DNA of 15,452 nucleotides from an uncultured Anaerolineales bacterium (GTDB lineage: Bacteria; Chloroflexota; Anaerolineae; Anaerolineales; UBA11657), in assembly GCA_913040765.1 (NCBI GenBank), contig CAJWIA010000012.1, positions 1 through 15,452 of the forward strand. Direction: 5' to 3'. Position 1 is the stretch's first letter; each line of letters starts with the position of its first letter. Positions 1-7,012 of this stretch are shown in pieces. A model generated the notes under the pieces. The model did not search any database. It saw nothing but the letters and a program-made list of their open reading frames with translations, and was not told the DNA's origin. Made by a program: the position numbers and the translations under genes.

Positions 1-3
1 CTA

Positions 4-1107
4 TTAGTTTTGATTGTTCCTAGGAGGCGAAAAACGTATATTTATTATATCTCCATCTTGCACAATATACTCTTTGCCTTCCAACCTCCATTTTCCAGCT
101 GCCTTCACTGATGCTTCCGACCCCAGTGACTTCAGGTTTGCAAAAGACATGACTTCAGCCCTGATAAAACCAGACTGCATGTCACTGTGGATGGTTCCTG
201 CTGCTTGTGGTGCATTGGTATCACCTGTGATTGTCCATGCGCGTACCTCATTGTTACCCACTGTAAAAAAGGATTTTAGAGACATCATCTTATAGGCATT
301 CTTAATGATTTTGTCTAGTACTGGTTCCGACATACCGTACTCTTTCATAAAAAATGAAGCATCACTTTGATCAAGTTGAGCAATCTCCATTTCCAATTTA
401 CTCATTAGTGAAATTGCAGCTGTTTTGAGATTATTATGTTTGCCAGTGTTAATAAGACAGTTTTCCATATGCGATTTGTCATCAGAATTAAGCACTATTA
501 GCATTGGTTTGCTAGTAAGAAACCCAAAGCCAGAGACTAGTTTTTGCTGCTGTTTGTCTAAATGTACTGCACCTACACCATAGTTGGTTTCAAGGGCACC
601 ATGCAATTGCTCAAATAGTTTTTGCTCATACTCGATTTCTGAACGATTTCGTCCACCTCCCTTATCCCATTCACTCTTGAGGCTTTCCAGCCTTCGATCG
701 ACTGTCAGCATGTCGGCTATAGCAAACTCATCCAGAAGTATATTTATATCTTCTTCTATATCAATACGTTGCATAGGATGAGGGATGTTAAGATCATGAA
801 AGTTGCGAACGACATGGATAAATCCGTCTACCTGTGACAAGATAGTTAAAAGCGACCGTGGAAAACTTTCTTGATCAGTTGTTATGCCTGATATATCTTG
901 AAAGGTAATCTTTGCATGAGATATCTTTTTCAGACGATAATGAGTCGACAACCAGTCTATGCGTTCGTCAGGCACACTGACTATAGCTGTGTCTATTTGA
1001 GCCCTTCCATCAACAACTTTTTGTCCAGTTGGATTGTAATTATGTGTCAGAGCACTAAAAAGTGTGGTTTTGCCACATTGAGGTAATCCAATAATACCAA
1101 GTTTCAT
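4..1107 (-). CDS. ychF: YchF/OLA1-family P-loop NTPase, divergent switch II
   Basis: Complete 367-residue protein, close to the usual ~363 of YchF, a ribosome-associated ATPase/GTPase linked to translation and stress. The P-loop is GLPQCGKTT at residues 7-15 (GLPNVGKST in typical YchF). G3 is D71-I-S-G74. His110 in NIPH sits where the catalytic His114 of E. coli YchF would align. The NxxE nucleotide-specificity motif reads N207-S-D-D210. The C-terminal TGS domain (about 278-360) is textbook, with FFTVGNNEVRAWTI, APQAAGTIH, GFIRAEV and YIVQDGDII. Odd: the Gly-rich KGAS-x-GEGLGN segment that follows G3 in canonical YchF is replaced by an unrelated stretch (ITTDQESFPRS). The lineage may therefore carry a diverged paralogue rather than the housekeeping copy. 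It is transcribed away from the tRNA. A TATACT box lies only 3 nt upstream of the ATG (1111-1116), so the promoter position is unclear. Family assignment is very sure; nucleotide preference is not. Confidence 0.93.
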   Translation of the reverse strand: MKLGIIGLPQCGKTTLFSALTHNYNPTGQKVVDGRAQIDTAIVSVPDERIDWLSTHYRLKKISHAKITFQDISGITTDQESFPRSLLTILSQVDGFIHVVRNFHDLNIPHPMQRIDIEEDINILLDEFAIADMLTVDRRLESLKSEWDKGGGRNRSEIEYEQKLFEQLHGALETNYGVGAVHLDKQQQKLVSGFGFLTSKPMLIVLNSDDKSHMENCLINTGKHNNLKTAAISLMSKLEMEIAQLDQSDASFFMKEYGMSEPVLDKIIKNAYKMMSLKSFFTVGNNEVRAWTITGDTNAPQAAGTIHSDMQSGFIRAEVMSFANLKSLGSEASVKAAGKWRLEGKEYIVQDGDIINIRFSPPRNNQN

Positions 1108-1118
1108 ACCAGTATAAC

Positions 1119-1147
1119 TTGACCGTATTACGTGGTTAGCTTAGAAT
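1119..1147 (+). promoter_or_regulatory. sigma70-type promoter of tRNA-Leu
   Basis: A -35 box TTGACC (1119-1124) and a -10 box TAGAAT (1142-1147) are separated by exactly 17 bp. The expected transcription start (about 1153-1155) is a few bases before the tRNA 5' end at 1161. It lies in the 53-bp gap between the start of ychF and the tRNA. Confidence 0.7.
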
Positions 1148-1160
1148 GCCCTGTGTGCTC

Positions 1161-1243
1161 GCCGAAGTGGCGGAATTGGCAGACGCGCGCGACTCAAAAT
1201 CGCGTACCCTTAGGGTGTGTGGGTTCGATTCCCACCTTCGGCA
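1161..1243 (+). tRNA. tRNA-Leu (anticodon CAA)
   Basis: Class II tRNA folded by eye. The acceptor stem GCCGAAG (1161-1167) pairs with CTTCGGC (1236-1242), with discriminator A at 1243. The anticodon stem CGCGA/TCGCG (1188-1192/1200-1204) encloses loop CTCAAAA, so the anticodon is CAA (1195-1197), reading UUG. The long variable arm has an ACCC/GGGT stem (1206-1217 region). The T-arm is GTGGG-TTCGATT-CCCAC (1219-1235). The 3' CCA is not encoded, so it must be added post-transcriptionally. Long variable arm plus CAA anticodon make leucine identity secure. Confidence 0.97.
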
Positions 1244-1282
1244 TAGAATTATTGCTAACAGAAGTAATATTGTAAATTTGGA

Positions 1283-1753
1283 ATGTGTTCTGAAACATAT
1301 CAACAATTCTATCATGGCATGACCCGTTACGATTACAAATACCAACGTCAGAAACAGACTCGTGTATTGCGTCCGCAGCGCATGAATCGAGTGTCTCGTG
1401 TAGCCCTTTTGAATATTTTCATGGGATTACTAGTTGGTATTGGAGCTAGTCTTTACTATGCTTGGCAGATTTCACCAGTAAAATATTTGGATAATGATCC
1501 TTATGCGCTAAGAGCAGATTATGCAAATGATTATCTATTGTTGATCGCTCAGAAATATTCTATAGAGAAGGATATTCGTGTGTCACGTGCCTATCTTTCT
1601 GATTTAGGTTTGGATCGACCAGGTGAAGTTGTGGCTGCGCGAGTGGAATATATGATTGATACTGGACATAGTAGTGCTGATATAAATGCGATGGCCGAAC
1701 TTGCAAAAGCACTTGGTGCAGACACAGCCAAAATGCAGCCTTTCTTGTCGTGA
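1283..1753 (+). CDS. Membrane-anchored hypothetical protein, paralogue of the next gene
   Basis: 156 residues. The N-terminus is strongly basic (many Arg/Lys up to residue 39), followed by one transmembrane helix at about 39-60, so N-in with the rest outside by the positive-inside rule. The external part is short and predicted helical: LRADYANDYLLLIAQKYS (about 76-93), a D-x-x-x-x-R-x-x-L-x-x-L-G motif, then an Ala-rich C-terminus. The next gene has the same order of elements (compare LHSEYRDKYVVMVAAAYS), so the two are tandem paralogues. I recall similar proteins in Chloroflexota but know no function; the helical repeats resemble a TPR-like scaffold only loosely. Start uncertain: ATGs at 1283, 1319 and 1382 all keep the helix and none has a clear Shine-Dalgarno site. 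The stop overlaps the downstream start (GTGA), implying translational coupling. Confidence 0.8.
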   Translation: MCSETYQQFYHGMTRYDYKYQRQKQTRVLRPQRMNRVSRVALLNIFMGLLVGIGASLYYAWQISPVKYLDNDPYALRADYANDYLLLIAQKYSIEKDIRVSRAYLSDLGLDRPGEVVAARVEYMIDTGHSSADINAMAELAKALGADTAKMQPFLS

Positions 1754-2544
1754 AACAAATACGAGTAAATCTTGTACTAGTAGGTCTTGTTGTTGGTGCT
1801 GCTATCGGTCTTATATTGGGGTGGGTTGTATATCCCAGGCAGCTCAGAATAGCCACTCCTAAAGATTTACACTCAGAGTATCGGGATAAATATGTGGTTA
1901 TGGTTGCTGCAGCTTATAGTAGAGATGGAGATTTGGAAAGAGCTCGAATAAGATTAGATGAACTTGGAACGGAGGACGTTCTAGATGCTACAACTTCACA
2001 AGCCCAAAGGTGGGCTGCGGCTGAGAGATCTGATTTTGACGTGTCGGTGCTTGGAGAGCTTGCCTTTGCGCTAAGTGGTAGAGCTGTGGAACCCGAATCT
2101 GTTCCGGCTGATCTACCTATATCAACAATAGTTTCAAAGGTGAATTCAATAGTAACTCCTTATCCTACAGTAGTTGTACTTAGCCCAGTGCCTACTATTG
2201 CATTGTTGAATGAATACGTACTTCTTGAAAAGACTGTAATTTGTGATGAGCAAATCAGGAAACCGATGCTTAAAGTATATGTGATAGATGCTGTTGGTAA
2301 TCCTATGCCTGGAGTGCAATTGAGGATAGACTGGGCCACTGGTAGTGATATGTTTTCGACAGGCTTACATCCGGACATTGGGATTGGTTACGGTGATTTC
2401 GCAATTGATCCACAACAAGTTTATACTCTGCAAGTTGGCAGTAGTTCTGATCCTATATATGGACTGACTAGCGAACCTTGTCGGATGGGTGATAGCGATG
2501 AATTTTCTGGTTCAATACTCGTTAAATGGCAGCGAGAAGGATAA
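1750..2544 (+). CDS. Membrane-anchored hypothetical protein with extracellular beta domain
   Basis: 264 residues with a GTG start overlapping the upstream stop by four bases. One transmembrane helix at 7-27 ends in GWVVYP. A helical segment at about 38-115 matches the preceding protein in order and spacing (SEYRDKYVVMVAAAYS, DLERARIRLDELG, then LGELAFALSG). A Pro/Ser/Val-rich linker (about 116-155) leads to a C-terminal beta-rich domain (about 165-262). The phrase KVYVIDAVGNPMPGVQLRI there resembles Ig-like or carboxypeptidase-regulatory-like folds of cell-surface proteins. Cys165 and Cys244 could form a disulfide outside the cell. Topology, paralogy and linker are visible in the sequence; the surface location and the beta fold are inferred. 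It may be an envelope accessory factor, given the polysaccharide genes downstream, but no function is known to me. Confidence 0.85.
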   Translation: MKQIRVNLVLVGLVVGAAIGLILGWVVYPRQLRIATPKDLHSEYRDKYVVMVAAAYSRDGDLERARIRLDELGTEDVLDATTSQAQRWAAAERSDFDVSVLGELAFALSGRAVEPESVPADLPISTIVSKVNSIVTPYPTVVVLSPVPTIALLNEYVLLEKTVICDEQIRKPMLKVYVIDAVGNPMPGVQLRIDWATGSDMFSTGLHPDIGIGYGDFAIDPQQVYTLQVGSSSDPIYGLTSEPCRMGDSDEFSGSILVKWQREG

Positions 2545-2550
2545 TTAATT

Positions 2551-3189
2551 ATGGCAATTATTGATATTTCCGTAAATATTAAGCCTGGTTTTCCTGTTTG
2601 GCCTGGTCATCCGGAAATTAGGTTTACCCCAATACAGAAGATTGGAAATGATTCAAAAGCTAATGTGACGCAAATCGAATTGGGTGCTCACTCTGGTACT
2701 CATTTGGATGCACCACTTCACTTTTTGAAGGATGGATGCGATGTGACAGGTATTGATCTCGAGATACTTATTGGTCCAGCTTTGTTGATTGAGGTTTCTG
2801 ATGTGCAGGTTGTAGATGCAGCTTTGTTGGATAAGCTGTCAATACCTAAGAATACGGAGAGGTTACTTATTAAGACTAGCAACTCACAATTATGGTCTGA
2901 AAACAATACTATGTTTCACAAAGATTTTGTTGCTATATCCGACTCGGGAGCCAAGTGGATTGTGGAACATGGGATTCGACTAGTAGGTGTTGACTACCTT
3001 TCAGTTGCTCCTTACGGTAATACTGGACCAACTCATTACACACTACTTCAAGCAGGGATCGTACCAGTCGAAGGTTTGAATTTTGATGGAGTAAAGGAAG
3101 GTAGATATCATCTAATATGTCTTCCTATCAAGCTTGAAGGATGCGAGGGCGCTCCTGCTAGAGCAGTATTGATTGATCTTGATAGATAA
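2551..3189 (+). CDS. Cyclase/KynB-family metal-dependent hydrolase
   Basis: 212 residues, full length for the family (PF04199) that includes bacterial kynurenine formamidase and uncharacterised cyclases. The metal site signature is intact: GAHSGTHLDAPLHF with His47, His51, Asp53 and His57. Other family features are FPVWPGHP near the N-terminus (13-21), LLIKTSNSQLW, the VGVDYLSVAP segment, and the C-terminal CLPIKLEGCEGAPARAVLID. The fold is expected to hydrolyse an amide or ester bond with a divalent metal such as Zn or Mn. Substrate cannot be read: no tryptophan-degradation neighbours are present, so I do not call it kynB. An AAGGA Shine-Dalgarno site (2537-2541) lies 9 nt before the ATG, and only 6 bp separates it from the upstream gene, so it is probably co-transcribed. 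Confidence 0.9.
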   Translation: MAIIDISVNIKPGFPVWPGHPEIRFTPIQKIGNDSKANVTQIELGAHSGTHLDAPLHFLKDGCDVTGIDLEILIGPALLIEVSDVQVVDAALLDKLSIPKNTERLLIKTSNSQLWSENNTMFHKDFVAISDSGAKWIVEHGIRLVGVDYLSVAPYGNTGPTHYTLLQAGIVPVEGLNFDGVKEGRYHLICLPIKLEGCEGAPARAVLIDLDR

Positions 3190-3233
3190 TTATTGATTCG
3201 TGGTATTGCGGTAGTAAGTCGAGTTTGATATAT

Positions 3234-4355
3234 ATGGCAAGAAAAATAAAAGTTGCATTGCTTTCAAAAGCATGCGTAACAGGTGTATATAGAAGTAAAT
3301 TAGACGAGATTATCAATCATTCTGACGTTAATCTTACTGTAATAGTACCGCCTGAGTGGAGAGATGAACGAGGCATATTACCATTTGAGGCAACGGATAC
3401 TACAGGGTATGATATTCTAGTTGAACCAATAGCGTTTAACGGCAGCTATCATTTTCATTTTTATCCCCGATTACGTCGAAGACTGTTTGAAATTGATCCT
3501 GATGTTCTGCATATCGATGAAGAACCATACAATTTGGCCACCGGTCATGCAATTTGGGCCGCAAGGGGACATAGATGTAAAACCCTCTTTTTTTCTTGGC
3601 AGAACATTAACAAACACTATCCATGGCCATTTAGTGCAATGGAATCAAGTGTTATGCATCATGTGGATGCAGCTATCTTCGGCACTAGAAGTGCATCAAA
3701 GGTGTTCGAAGACAAAGGTTACAGAGGTGTTTCAAAGGTGATACCCCAATTTGGTGTTGATACTGAAGTGTACCGCATGCGGACTAATGCAAAGCAGATG
3801 GGGAGTGGTTTTAATATAGGCTTTGTAGGAAGACTTGTCCATGAAAAGGGAGTTGATATACTAATTCGTGTTCTAACTCGAATGCCAAAAGATGTTCGTC
3901 TGAATGTGTATGGATCCGGTCCTGAATTAGCTGCTTTGCGGGATCTAACCGAGAGTTTGCAAATACAGGATAGAGTATTAATTGCTCCATGGATGTCTTC
4001 TGACAAAATACCGGCATTACTACACACCTTTGATGTATTGGTGTTACCTTCTAGAAGCACTCCAGGATGGAAGGAACAATTCGGTAGAGTTCTGATAGAG
4101 GCTATGGCCAGTGGAGTACCTGTCATAGGCTCTAGTTGCGGTGAGATCCCTCATGTTATAGGTGATGCCGGGTTTGTGTTTCAAGAGAACGATTTGTTTG
4201 CTTTGGAAGAAGCACTTATGTTGTTATATTCCGATATTTCTCTACGCAGCGAATTAGGCCAGAAGGGTCGGAAGCGTGTGCTTACTCATTTTACACAAGC
4301 TAGTGTTGCATCCAGAACAGTTGATCTTTATCGAAGCTTGGTCGGCATTTCTTAA
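3234..4355 (+). CDS. GT-B fold glycosyltransferase (GT4-like)
   Basis: 373 residues from the ATG at 3234; a TTG at 3225 would add three residues and is less likely. N-terminal acceptor domain (about 1-190) contains LHIDEEPYNLATGHAIWAA, a usual element in this type. The C-terminal nucleotide-sugar domain has GFVGRLVHEKGVDILIRVL (about 196-214), VYGSGPE (225-231) and the E-x7-E motif EQFGRVLIE (Glu281 and Glu289) that contacts the donor in retaining enzymes. No membrane helix is evident; it should act at the cytoplasmic face of the membrane. With the next two genes it forms a glycan-assembly module. Sugar donor and acceptor cannot be told from sequence. 44 bp follow the cyclase gene, with no strong ribosome binding site. 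Confidence 0.93.
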   Translation: MARKIKVALLSKACVTGVYRSKLDEIINHSDVNLTVIVPPEWRDERGILPFEATDTTGYDILVEPIAFNGSYHFHFYPRLRRRLFEIDPDVLHIDEEPYNLATGHAIWAARGHRCKTLFFSWQNINKHYPWPFSAMESSVMHHVDAAIFGTRSASKVFEDKGYRGVSKVIPQFGVDTEVYRMRTNAKQMGSGFNIGFVGRLVHEKGVDILIRVLTRMPKDVRLNVYGSGPELAALRDLTESLQIQDRVLIAPWMSSDKIPALLHTFDVLVLPSRSTPGWKEQFGRVLIEAMASGVPVIGSSCGEIPHVIGDAGFVFQENDLFALEEALMLLYSDISLRSELGQKGRKRVLTHFTQASVASRTVDLYRSLVGIS

Positions 4356-4365
4356 ATGATATAAT
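4338..4365 (+). promoter_or_regulatory. Possible internal promoter before second glycosyltransferase
   Basis: A perfect TATAAT (4360-4365) lies across the 20-bp gap between the two glycosyltransferase genes, 10 nt before the ATG at 4376. A weak -35 TTGGTC (4338-4343) is 16 bp upstream. If used, the transcript would have a leader of only a few bases. TATAAT can occur by chance in AT-rich DNA, so this is tentative. Confidence 0.4.
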
Positions 4366-4375
4366 GTAGTCTTCA

Positions 4376-5557
4376 ATGTCAGCGTACCAAACTAGAACAC
4401 ATAATATTGGACTAAACGCTTTGTTGCTCGGTTCAGGCAGCAAGGGTACGTACCGGCAAGCAGGTATTCATAGCTATATTGATGGTCTACTTTCACAGCT
4501 GAAAGACAAAGACCAACGGTTTTCATACAAAGCTTTTGTTTGTTTAGACAATGAAAATAAGTATGATGGATTAGCGGCTTATCAAGCACCTAATGCTGTA
4601 AATATATCGCCGGTTGCTCGAATATTGTGGGAGCAATTTGTGTTACCAAAAATAGCTAGGCGTAAGCGCTTGGATTTATTGCATGGTATGGCATTTGTGA
4701 CACCGATATTGAGTGTTGTACCAACAATTGTGACTGTTTATGATCTTTCATTTCTCAGATTTCCTAGACGTATAAATCGGACAAATCGTCTATACCTATC
4801 ATTGTTCACGCGGATTTCATGTATCAAGGCGCGTCGTATCATTGCAATATCTGAGCATACCAAGCAAGATTTGGTCAGTTTGTTGGGAGTTAAAAAGAAC
4901 AAAGTGGATGTCATCTATCCTGGTCTTGGCAGAAACTTTAAACGCGCTTCGGAAGAATCGGTAAATAAATTTCGGGAGCGTAAAGGTCTGCCTGAAAGAT
5001 TCATCTTTTACCTAGGCACTATAGAGCCTAGAAAAAATTTATCGGTCTTAATTCATGCTTATAATAAGATTAAACCGAAAAATGTAAAGCTTATATGTGC
5101 TGGTGACAAAGGTTGGCTGTACAAGGAAGTATTTCGAATCGTTGAAGAGCTGCATCTTGGTCGAGACATCATGTTCCCGGGTTTTGTACCAAAAGATGAA
5201 TTATCATTGTGGTATTCTGCTTGCAGTGTGTTTGTGTACCCATCTGCCTACGAAGGATTTGGTTTGCCAGTGTTGGAGGCTTTGGCGTGTGGTGCTATCA
5301 CTATAACTACCGATGCAGCGTCCTTGCCTGAGGTTGCTGGCAAAGCTGCTTTACTTGTTCCTCCGGGCGAGGTTGACATCTTGGCAGAATATATAGACGA
5401 TGTACTAAATACTAAAGGCAAATATATTGAACTATGTAATGTTGGTCCAGAGCAGGCTGCTAGATTTAGTTGGGAAACAGCTGGCAGATTAACTGAGCGT
5501 ACTTATGCGCGAGCTTTGGGTTTGCCCGACATACGACAAACAATTGATACCAAATGA
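4376..5557 (+). CDS. GT-B fold glycosyltransferase, mannosyltransferase-like (GT4)
   Basis: 393 residues. The N-terminal domain has VYDLSFLRFPRRINRTNR (121-138) and ARRIIAISEHTKQDL (152-166), a pattern common in the WbdB/mannosyltransferase-like group. The C-terminal domain has FYLGTIEPRKNLSVLIHAY (211-229), AGDKGW (242-247), FPGFVPKDELSLWYSAC (267-283) and the E-x7-E motif EGFGLPVLE (Glu293 to Glu301). It should add a sugar from a nucleotide donor to a lipid-linked glycan on the cytoplasmic face. Its TGA overlaps the ATG of the downstream phosphotransferase (ATGA), so the two are translationally coupled. That supports a shared pathway. Donor and linkage unknown. Confidence 0.94.
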   Translation: MSAYQTRTHNIGLNALLLGSGSKGTYRQAGIHSYIDGLLSQLKDKDQRFSYKAFVCLDNENKYDGLAAYQAPNAVNISPVARILWEQFVLPKIARRKRLDLLHGMAFVTPILSVVPTIVTVYDLSFLRFPRRINRTNRLYLSLFTRISCIKARRIIAISEHTKQDLVSLLGVKKNKVDVIYPGLGRNFKRASEESVNKFRERKGLPERFIFYLGTIEPRKNLSVLIHAYNKIKPKNVKLICAGDKGWLYKEVFRIVEELHLGRDIMFPGFVPKDELSLWYSACSVFVYPSAYEGFGLPVLEALACGAITITTDAASLPEVAGKAALLVPPGEVDILAEYIDDVLNTKGKYIELCNVGPEQAARFSWETAGRLTERTYARALGLPDIRQTIDTK

Positions 5558-6984
5558 TTATGAAACAAATTAATTTGAAATCCCGTTGGATATGGATGCT
5601 GGTTGATCTACTCTTGATTTATCTGGCATCATATTTGTCCTGGTTCATTCGTTATGAACTTCGCTGGTTCCGGAATGTGGAAACAGGATTTTATAGTGAT
5701 TTACAATCCTATTCTGCACTGTTCGTGGGATTGTCACTTGTGTTATTGCTTACCTTCAATGCCAATAAGGTATACAACATTGGTCGCAGTACTTCTTGGG
5801 TAGATGAAGTATATCGTATTGCTAATAGCGTTTTTGTAGGTACCATATTTGTAATGGCAGCAACATTTGGGCTAAGGCCATTGGCCTTTTCGCGCTTGCT
5901 GTTTTTATATGATGCTGTGCTGATAATTGTATTTCTTGGACTAATACGTGGATTAAGGCGCTTTCTAGAATCAAGACTCAGAGCTAGAGGAATTAATGTA
6001 ACCAACTTGTTAATAGTCGGTGCTGGTGATATTGGTCGGGCTGTTATGCGCGCAGTTTTTGCACAACCCCATTTGGGTTTTAGAGTAGTTGGATTTGTAG
6101 ACAACGACTCAGACCTTGGCGTTACTGACATAGGACGTTTTAAAGCACTAGGGTCTTTGTCTCAATTGGATAATATTTTAGAGTCAAGAGAAATTCATGA
6201 GGTTATCGTTACTCTTCCGTGGAGTGATCAACAGGAAATATCTCAATTAGTTAGTGCCTGCGAGAGAAGAGGCGTGCGTGCTCGCATAGTACCGGACATG
6301 TTCCAACTAAACTTAAGTAGAGTTAGTGTTGAAGAATTAGGAGGCATACCTTTAATTGGCTTGAAAGTGACGCGCTTCACCGAATCAGGTATGCTTGCTA
6401 AGCGTATGTTGGATATTTTGGTCAGTTTAGCTATATTTCCATTAGTGATTCCTGTGTTCCTGTTGATTGCTTTATTGGTGCGACTCGAATCCACTGGGCC
6501 AATATTTTTTACGCAAATCCGTGTGGGCAGATTGGGTCAGACATTTAAGATATATAAATTTCGCTCTATGGCTGTTGATGCTGAAAGTCAGCAGGATGAA
6601 CTAACACAATTGAACCAAGCTGCTGCACCTCTGTTTAAGATTCCTGAGGATCCCCGCCTAACTTGGACGGGAAAGTGGCTTCGTAGATCGAGTTTAGATG
6701 AATTGCCCCAGCTTATTAATGTCTTGCAGGGAGATATGAGTATTGTAGGACCACGCCCTGGACTTCCCAAGGAAGTTAAACAATATAAGCATTGGCACCG
6801 TCAGAGACTAGATGTGCTACCAGGTATTACTGGATTGTGGCAAGTGTCTGGGCGCAGTGATATAGCTTTCGATGAAATGTGTTTGTTGGACATTTACTAT
6901 ATAGAAAATTGGTCATTGCCTTTAGATGTTATTTTGATTTTGCGCACAATTCCGAAAGTTTTTATGGGTAGAGGTGCATATTAA
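5554..6984 (+). CDS. Polyprenyl-phosphate sugar-1-phosphate transferase (WbaP/WcaJ type)
   Basis: 476 residues, normal for the long bacterial form. It transfers a sugar-1-phosphate from a nucleotide donor to undecaprenyl phosphate, the first step of exopolysaccharide, capsule or O-antigen synthesis. Four N-terminal membrane helices (about 13-130) are followed by a Rossmann-like domain with GAGDIG at 156-161. A fifth hydrophobic segment (about 287-310) precedes the catalytic domain. Hallmarks there: KFRSM (335-339), SLDELPQLINVLQGDMSIVGPRPG (380-403 region) and PGITGLWQVSGRS (423-435). The start overlaps the previous stop; an in-frame ATG at 5560 would drop two residues. It ends 28 bp from the convergent YfhO gene. 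The sugar (Gal, Glc or another) cannot be assigned. Confidence 0.96.
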   Translation: MIMKQINLKSRWIWMLVDLLLIYLASYLSWFIRYELRWFRNVETGFYSDLQSYSALFVGLSLVLLLTFNANKVYNIGRSTSWVDEVYRIANSVFVGTIFVMAATFGLRPLAFSRLLFLYDAVLIIVFLGLIRGLRRFLESRLRARGINVTNLLIVGAGDIGRAVMRAVFAQPHLGFRVVGFVDNDSDLGVTDIGRFKALGSLSQLDNILESREIHEVIVTLPWSDQQEISQLVSACERRGVRARIVPDMFQLNLSRVSVEELGGIPLIGLKVTRFTESGMLAKRMLDILVSLAIFPLVIPVFLLIALLVRLESTGPIFFTQIRVGRLGQTFKIYKFRSMAVDAESQQDELTQLNQAAAPLFKIPEDPRLTWTGKWLRRSSLDELPQLINVLQGDMSIVGPRPGLPKEVKQYKHWHRQRLDVLPGITGLWQVSGRSDIAFDEMCLLDIYYIENWSLPLDVILILRTIPKVFMGRGAY

Positions 6985-7012
6985 TAGTCACCATTAGCTC
7001 AAATTTGACAGA

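Noticed and set aside
1136..1345. Minus-strand 69-codon open frame across the tRNA
   Set aside because: It is antisense to a well-folded tRNA-Leu and contains nothing but tRNA-derived sequence in its core.
6985..7012. Bidirectional terminator between the convergent genes
   Set aside because: Only a 10-bp palindrome TCAAATTTGA (6999-7008) is present, AT-rich and without a T-run, so too weak to call.
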